Below the pieces are notes generated by a model that was not told the DNA's origin, searched no databases, and saw only the letters and a list, made by a program, of their open reading frames with translations. From assembly GCA_026182355.1 (NCBI GenBank), contig JAPFBL010000008.1, positions 3,134,501 to 3,198,500 of the forward strand: DNA of 64,000 nt. The letters run 5' to 3'. Source of the DNA: Hermatobates lingyangjiaoensis (Eukaryota > Arthropoda > Insecta > Hemiptera > Hermatobatidae). A program made the translations under genes and the position numbers. Below are positions 59,274 to 64,000 of the stretch, piece by piece (position 1 is the first letter of the stretch; each line of letters opens with the position of its first letter).

Positions 59274-60376
59274 AGATTTGGATCTTTGACGACCGTAACT
59301 GCCTCACATTTAAATCTTTGGCTGCTTCAGGAGGTCGGAAGCATATGTCTCATCAGCCAGATTTGGATCTTTGATGACCGTAACTGCCTCACATTTAAAT
59401 CTTTGGCTGTTTCAGGAGGTCGGAAGCATATGTCTCATCAGCCAGATTTGGATCTTTGATGACCGTAACTGCCTCATATTTAAATCTTTGGCTGTTTCAG
59501 GAGGTCGGAAGCATATGTCTCATCAGCCAGATTTGGATCTTTGATGACCGTAACTGCCTCACATTTAAATCTTTGGCTGTTCCAGGAGGTCGGAAGCATA
59601 TGTCTCATCAGCCAGATTTGGATCTTTGATGACCGTAACTGCCTCACATTGAAATCTTTGGCTGCTTCAGGAGGTCGGAAGCATATGTCTCAACAGCCAG
59701 ATTTGGATCTTTGATGACCGTAACTGCCTCACATTGAAATCTTTGGCTGCTTCAGGAGGTCGGAAGCATATGTCTCATCAGCCAGATTTGGATCTTTGAT
59801 TACGTAACTGCCTCACATTTAAATCTTTGGCTGCTTCAGGAGGTCGGAAGCATATGTCTCATCAGCCAGATTTGGATCTTTGATGACCGTAACTGCTTCA
59901 CATTTAAATCTTTGGCTGCTTCAGGAGGTCGGAAGCATATGTCTCATCAGCCAGATTTGGATCTTTGATGACCGTAACTGCTTCACATTTAAATCTTTGG
60001 CTGCTTCAGGAGGTCAGAAGCATATGTCTCATCAGCCAGATTTGGATCTTTGATGACCGTAACTGCCTCACATTTAAATCTTTGGCTGCTTTACGAGGTC
60101 GGAAGCATATGTCTCATCAGCCAGATTTGGATCTTTTATGACCGTAACTGCCTCACATTTAAATCTTTGGCTGCTTCAGGAGGTCGGAAGCATATGTCTC
60201 ATCAGCCACATTTGGATCTTTGATGACCGTAACTGCCTCACATTTAAATCTTTGGCTGCTTTACGAGGTCGGAAGCATATGTCTCATCAGCCAGATTTGG
60301 ATCTTTGATGACCGTAACTGCCTCACATTTAAATCTTTGGCTGCTTCAGGAGGTTGGAAGCATATGTTTCATCCAG
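59274..60376. repeat. 85-bp minisatellite, 13 units
   Basis: Units start (AGATTTGG) at 59,274, 59,359, 59,444, 59,529, 59,614, 59,699, 59,784, 59,868, 59,953, 60,038, 60,123, 60,208 and 60,293. All are 85 bp except one of 84 bp. Blocks are AGATTTGGATCTTTGATGAC, CGTAACTGCCTCACATTTAA, ATCTTTGGCTGCTTCAGGAG, GTCGGAAGCATATGTCTCAT, CAGCC. Neighbouring units share variants (CACATTG in units 5 and 6, GCTTCACAT in 8 and 9, GCTTTACGAGG in 10 and 12). A degenerate unit follows at 60,377 and another near 60,455. The length is not a multiple of three and stops occur, so it is not coding. Confidence 0.95.
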
Positions 60377-60469
60377 AGATTTTGGTATTTGCTGGCTACA
60401 CTTTCGAATCCTAGGTTCGTCAGGGTACGGAAGTCTAACTCTCGTCAGTCAGATTTGCCTTTTTGATCC

Positions 60470-61800
60470 GGCATCTGAGTTGCAACTGAATTGTAGAATA
60501 ACCTAAGAAGTTTAGTTTTTTTGTTGTGAGCCAGATCTGCTTCTTTTCAAGACTAATATTTCAAGACGATTAATAAATAGCTTTGACTTTGTAGACTAAA
60601 ATGAGGTATTGCAGTGTGTCTAATAGATGAGAAGGTTAAGTATAAAGTTGATTTTAATAACTAAATAAATCGATTGACCTAAGTAGTTTACATGTGTCTG
60701 TGTTTACTTGTTTTAATATGAGCCTTTATTAAGACAAGTTAGTGGATCGTAGTTAGAGATTAAAACTTGTATAAAATCTTCAATATACTCGACTAGTAGA
60801 TTGAAGTATAAAAGTTGATATTGTCAGGGTATAAAATAGTCTCAAAATTGTGTTGTTTATACTTAGGACTTGAAGGCCACTGGATATCACTTTGTTTGTA
60901 GCAAATAACGCTAATTTCAACTTGTCCAGTTCCAGCTCTAACTGTTGTGTGAGGTAGTGACTGCTGTGGAACAAACTTTCTAACACAGTGGCAAACGGAA
61001 TTTTTGTTAAAGAAGGTGACCTAACAGTTTTTATGCATGTCTTATTGCTATGCTATTTGTTTTGTTATGCTATACAATTTTCTCTATAAATAATATACTA
61101 TTGACGAAAATGTAGAATGTTGACGATTGATGAGCCAATGTGTCATATGTAAATATAAATCAGAACAGTTTTTACGCAAACATCTAATTGATGAATGGAT
61201 TGATCCAGTATCGGGGAGGTTATGAAACAATGGGAAAAGTAAACAAACCAGATGAAGGTGAAAAGCAATCTAATATACTAATGGATATTGATTTTTCACT
61301 TGGTGTTATGAAAGGTGAAAGATTTAGTCCATTGACTAGTTGATTCATTCCTTTCACTACAACTCCCCATTATCAAGCAATGAACAGAAAAAAAAACATA
61401 CTCCACTCACCAGTAATGGAAAACATTGTGTTCTAATGATATTCTGACAATCGTCTATTGTAACCAAATGTGTCATGAAACATCCAAATCGCCTATCACT
61501 CACAACACAAATATTTTCCCCTTTCACCAAATTAGTTGCTTCTTTTTGCTTATTTTATAAACTTTTAGTGCTTTACTATTATTGATTATATTAAAATCCA
61601 TCAACCTAGATCATAATAACTAAATTAAAAAAACTTAAAAAATGCAATTCAAAGACATGATAACTTTATGGCTATAAAGCAATCATATTCCTAGAAAACA
61701 ATCAAACAAATGAGAAATAGTCCAGGAGGGAACTAGTTAAATTACACAGAAAGAGCATGGAAGAAGCGCACATAACTTAGTCTATAGTTTAGAACTAAGT
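60470..61800. other. Intronic DNA of gene B, unassigned
   Basis: AT-rich, no repeats shared with the rest of the window that I noticed, and no coding exon. Confidence 0.5.
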
Positions 61801-61955
61801 TCCTTTACCTTCATCATCATGAAAGTAAATTTATCCTGCTTGCGCTCGCCGTCAGACAAGGATTCCATTTGCCCTTATATACTCGTATATTTGGTCAAAA
61901 ATGAAAACGAAAATTGAGAAATTCGGGCTTCACAATTACTGGGTGTAGTACTTGC

Positions 61956-62064
61956 CTGGAGTGCATCAACAGTGTAGTTAAGCTTCATGGTGTTCATGTG
62001 GATATCCTTATTCTGAACATCAAGCTTGAAATATCCTCCGACCTTCAGGTTGTTGACATCAGCG
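61956..62064 (-). CDS. TULIP protein gene B, penultimate exon
   Basis: 109 bp encoding 36 residues, ADVNNLKVGGYFKLDVQNKD then IHMNTMKLNYTVDALQ. Length, phases (one base, 36 codons, codon boundary) and position match exon 4 of gene A exactly; GYxK, V, K, I, M, Y, V and the final Q are identical. The acceptor is CTTTTAAAG, weak in pyrimidines. The donor is CAG|GCAAGT, a GC donor with an otherwise ideal consensus. It splices in frame to 56,551. Earlier exons, including the one matching gene A exon 3, were not found before the right edge, so the gene is partial here. Confidence 0.82.
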
Positions 62065-62624
62065 CTTTAAAAGAAAATCCTTTGTTAGTCATGAATGGTA
62101 TTGTAATTTTTTTTTATAGCACTTATAACTACAATCTCTACTTTTTTTATGGTTCTTAAGGGGTGGACATGCGTTCATTAATCATGGGTGGACTTCATTA
62201 ACGAGCAAGTGAACGATATTTACAGTCAAGCGCCTAAGTGCTGCCTGCTCATCTTCGCTGATCTAGTGAGAGCTGGCCTATTAAAGACTGGTCTGCTACT
62301 TGGTACATTAGAAGTATTGAAAGGTATCGGTTATTGGTAGTGTCGAGTATTTTTCAGGTATTAGAAGTTTTATCATCATTGGATATTGCTAGGATCAGGT
62401 CCTTTTTGAAGCATCAGCACGTTTGTTTTTATCGGTTACTGGGGTAAAGTGTTTTTTTTTTGAGGTATTAAAACTAGTATGAGTATTGGTATCTGTATTG
62501 GTTATTTGTAGCATTGGATAGTTTGAGCTATTAAAAACTGTATTGTTAGTGGTTATTGGCAGTACCGAGCCATTTATGATGATTTTTTGGGTGGCATTGA
62601 GGATCTGCTAGAAAGCTACACCTC

Positions 62625-62760
62625 TGATACTGATTTCTCAAGGGAATATTGTGTCTCCCTTGTGACTCTAAACTTTGCCTAACTCAAATATATTTAGAGT
62701 AGGGATCTTTAACGAGCAGCTGACATCGTACGAACTCAGAGTGTTCTAAGTGCGTACTGT
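62625..62760 (-). repeat. SINE family 1 body
   Basis: CTCAAGGGAATATTGTGTCT, CTCTAAACTTTGCCTAACTC and AGAGTAGGGATCTTTAACGA match the 7.57-kb and 33.8-kb copies. The tRNA-like head is missing. Confidence 0.7.
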
Positions 62761-63799
62761 GGAAGAACCTTTCTCTGGTCATATGCTGAAATAAATATTA
62801 ATTATTAATAGCTTGTTTTAGTGATGACGATATCTTAACAGATGACTGTATAAGTGACTACCTCTAGACTGATCCCTTCTAAATGCTAGTATGCGAGGGT
62901 GAATGAGACGGACCAAGCATTCTCTACCTCTTAAGACAATCTTTGCTAAAGAATTCCGCTCTAGAAACAACCAAGACGGACAACCTTCAGCTTAAATCAG
63001 TGTTTTTGTGAATCTAAATAAATTGATGGTATTCTGTCAACAGTAGATGCTTACGTAGTTCCGAAAAAATTAATCAAAACCAGCCGGTAGTAAAAATAGT
63101 AACCAGTATAAATTTATATTTAATTCTCTGCTTGTGTTTGATAAACAAACATTGTTTTTTTTCCTTCAGATATTAAGAAGTGACACAAGAAAAAGTTGAA
63201 GTTGAATATTTAAAGTTGCACATCTGTCACTAAATTAGGTGTTATGTACAGGGTGAAATATGAAAGTGCTTTTTAAGTCAAAACAAGATGAAGCCGGGAG
63301 AGTGTCTGCTCGCCCGGGGCAGCAGTTATTCCGTTTTTGATCCTCTCTTATTGCCTTCTTTCGAATCTACTTCACTTTCTCTCTCTCTCACACTCTGTTA
63401 AACTCCCTGGAGCAAATGAAATATCACTTTTCTTTCCTTCCCGGTATATTTGTAATAAAAACCTTTTAAACAAAACATATTTAATTAGATTTGAAACCAT
63501 TTGTCAATTAATGACAGATGAAAGTTAATATTTCATTACTACAAAGTATATATATGTATTTGTGAGTTCATTTTTAATAGATATTATAAAAAATATTTAT
63601 TATTTAAATTACTTTAAAACAGTTTATTAATTTATTAGTATATTACAGATATATACCTCTTTGATTGCATATTTTACTTTTAAAAAATAGGCTATATTCA
63701 ACAATTTCAAATAAACCATTAACATTTTAGAAGAATATCTGATAATTTAGGTATTATTTAGTTCAATATTCCCGTAAACCTGAATACAATCACAGAAAA

Positions 63800-63925
63800 A
63801 ACACACACAACTCACTCACACATACATGCACACACGCACGCACGCACACATACGCACACGCACACACACACACACACACACACACCACAACATCACACAC
63901 ACACACACACACACACACAAACATA
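63800..63925. repeat. (CA)n microsatellite
   Basis: A long CA/CACG-rich run, interrupted near 63,884-63,896. The minus-strand ORF through it (poly V/C) is a repeat artefact. Confidence 0.92.
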
Positions 63926-64000
63926 CAAACAAACAATCGGACACACACCGCCATACATATTAGACTACAATAAAATGTTTTCTCAAATTTTTTCATACTT

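Larger units (their letters stand above)
56552..61955 (-). other. Gene B last intron (5.4 kb), GC-AG type
   Basis: The donor reads CCAG|GCAAGT and the acceptor TTCTTTTCAG, phase 0. The intron holds a TA array (56,709-56,751), the GC-rich island at 57,450-58,050, a second possibly regulatory stretch at 58,840-59,080, and the 85-bp minisatellite. I see no other convincing exon; a short ATG-led stretch near 61,810-61,870 is discussed under findings. Confidence 0.75.
62065..64000. other. Right flank, presumably gene B intron
   Basis: It contains a degenerate GGTATCGGTTATTGG-like low-complexity stretch (62,310-62,570), a SINE body (62,625-62,760) and a CA microsatellite (63,780-63,925). No exon like gene A exon 3 could be found on the minus strand. 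Confidence 0.55.

Noticed and set aside
59274..60376. CRISPR-like array or coding repeat
   Set aside because: Units are contiguous with no unique spacers, 85 bp is not a codon multiple, and the genome is eukaryotic.
61811..61872. Extra coding exon of gene B between its two last exons
   Set aside because: The preceding exon ends on a codon boundary, and in that frame this segment runs into a stop; the direct splice to 56,551 matches gene A. Kept only as a possible alternative start.

Overview
This is a nuclear genomic window from an animal, almost certainly an insect. It is AT-rich, with long GT-AG introns, tRNA-headed SINEs, Helitron and LINE relics, and many foldback elements bounded by TA microsatellites. 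No bacterial, organellar or viral gene organisation is visible. The hemolymph-type lipid-binding genes point to an arthropod; a hemipteroid insect is my guess, not something the sequence proves.

Layout. (1) Positions 1-15,045: the 3' end of a plus-strand PHLDB-type gene. Two coding exons (8657-8914 and 14278-14478) together encode the C-terminal PH domain; earlier exons lie to the left of the window. (2) About 15-23.6 kb: intergenic, filled with foldback repeats and TA arrays. (3) 23,621-43,629: a complete five-exon minus-strand gene. The predicted protein is secreted, 238 residues long, and belongs to the TULIP (JHBP / takeout / group-7-allergen-like) superfamily. All splice phases close, and a TATA box with two GATA sites lies upstream. 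(4) About 43.7-56.3 kb: intergenic. It carries two head-to-tail copies of a 1.6-kb repeat whose third copy lies inverted at 3.3-4.9 kb, microsatellites, a possible Sox-site cluster, a Helitron helicase relic and a perfect 82-bp-arm palindrome. (5) 56,342 to beyond the right edge: the last two coding exons of a paralogous TULIP gene, also minus strand, with the same exon lengths and phases as its neighbour. Its last intron holds a GC-rich, non-coding island and a 13-unit 85-bp minisatellite.

The two TULIP genes form a tandem head-to-tail pair that probably arose by local duplication. They are expected to make secreted carriers of small hydrophobic ligands. The PHLDB gene is functionally unrelated: a cytoplasmic, membrane-phosphoinositide or cortical-cytoskeleton adaptor.

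The most unusual content is in the repeats. Several sequence-distinct TA-bounded elements share one core: a CTGANGA-like box, a short hairpin and a GAAA box, which resembles the core of hammerhead ribozymes. Whether any copy is catalytic cannot be decided by reading alone.
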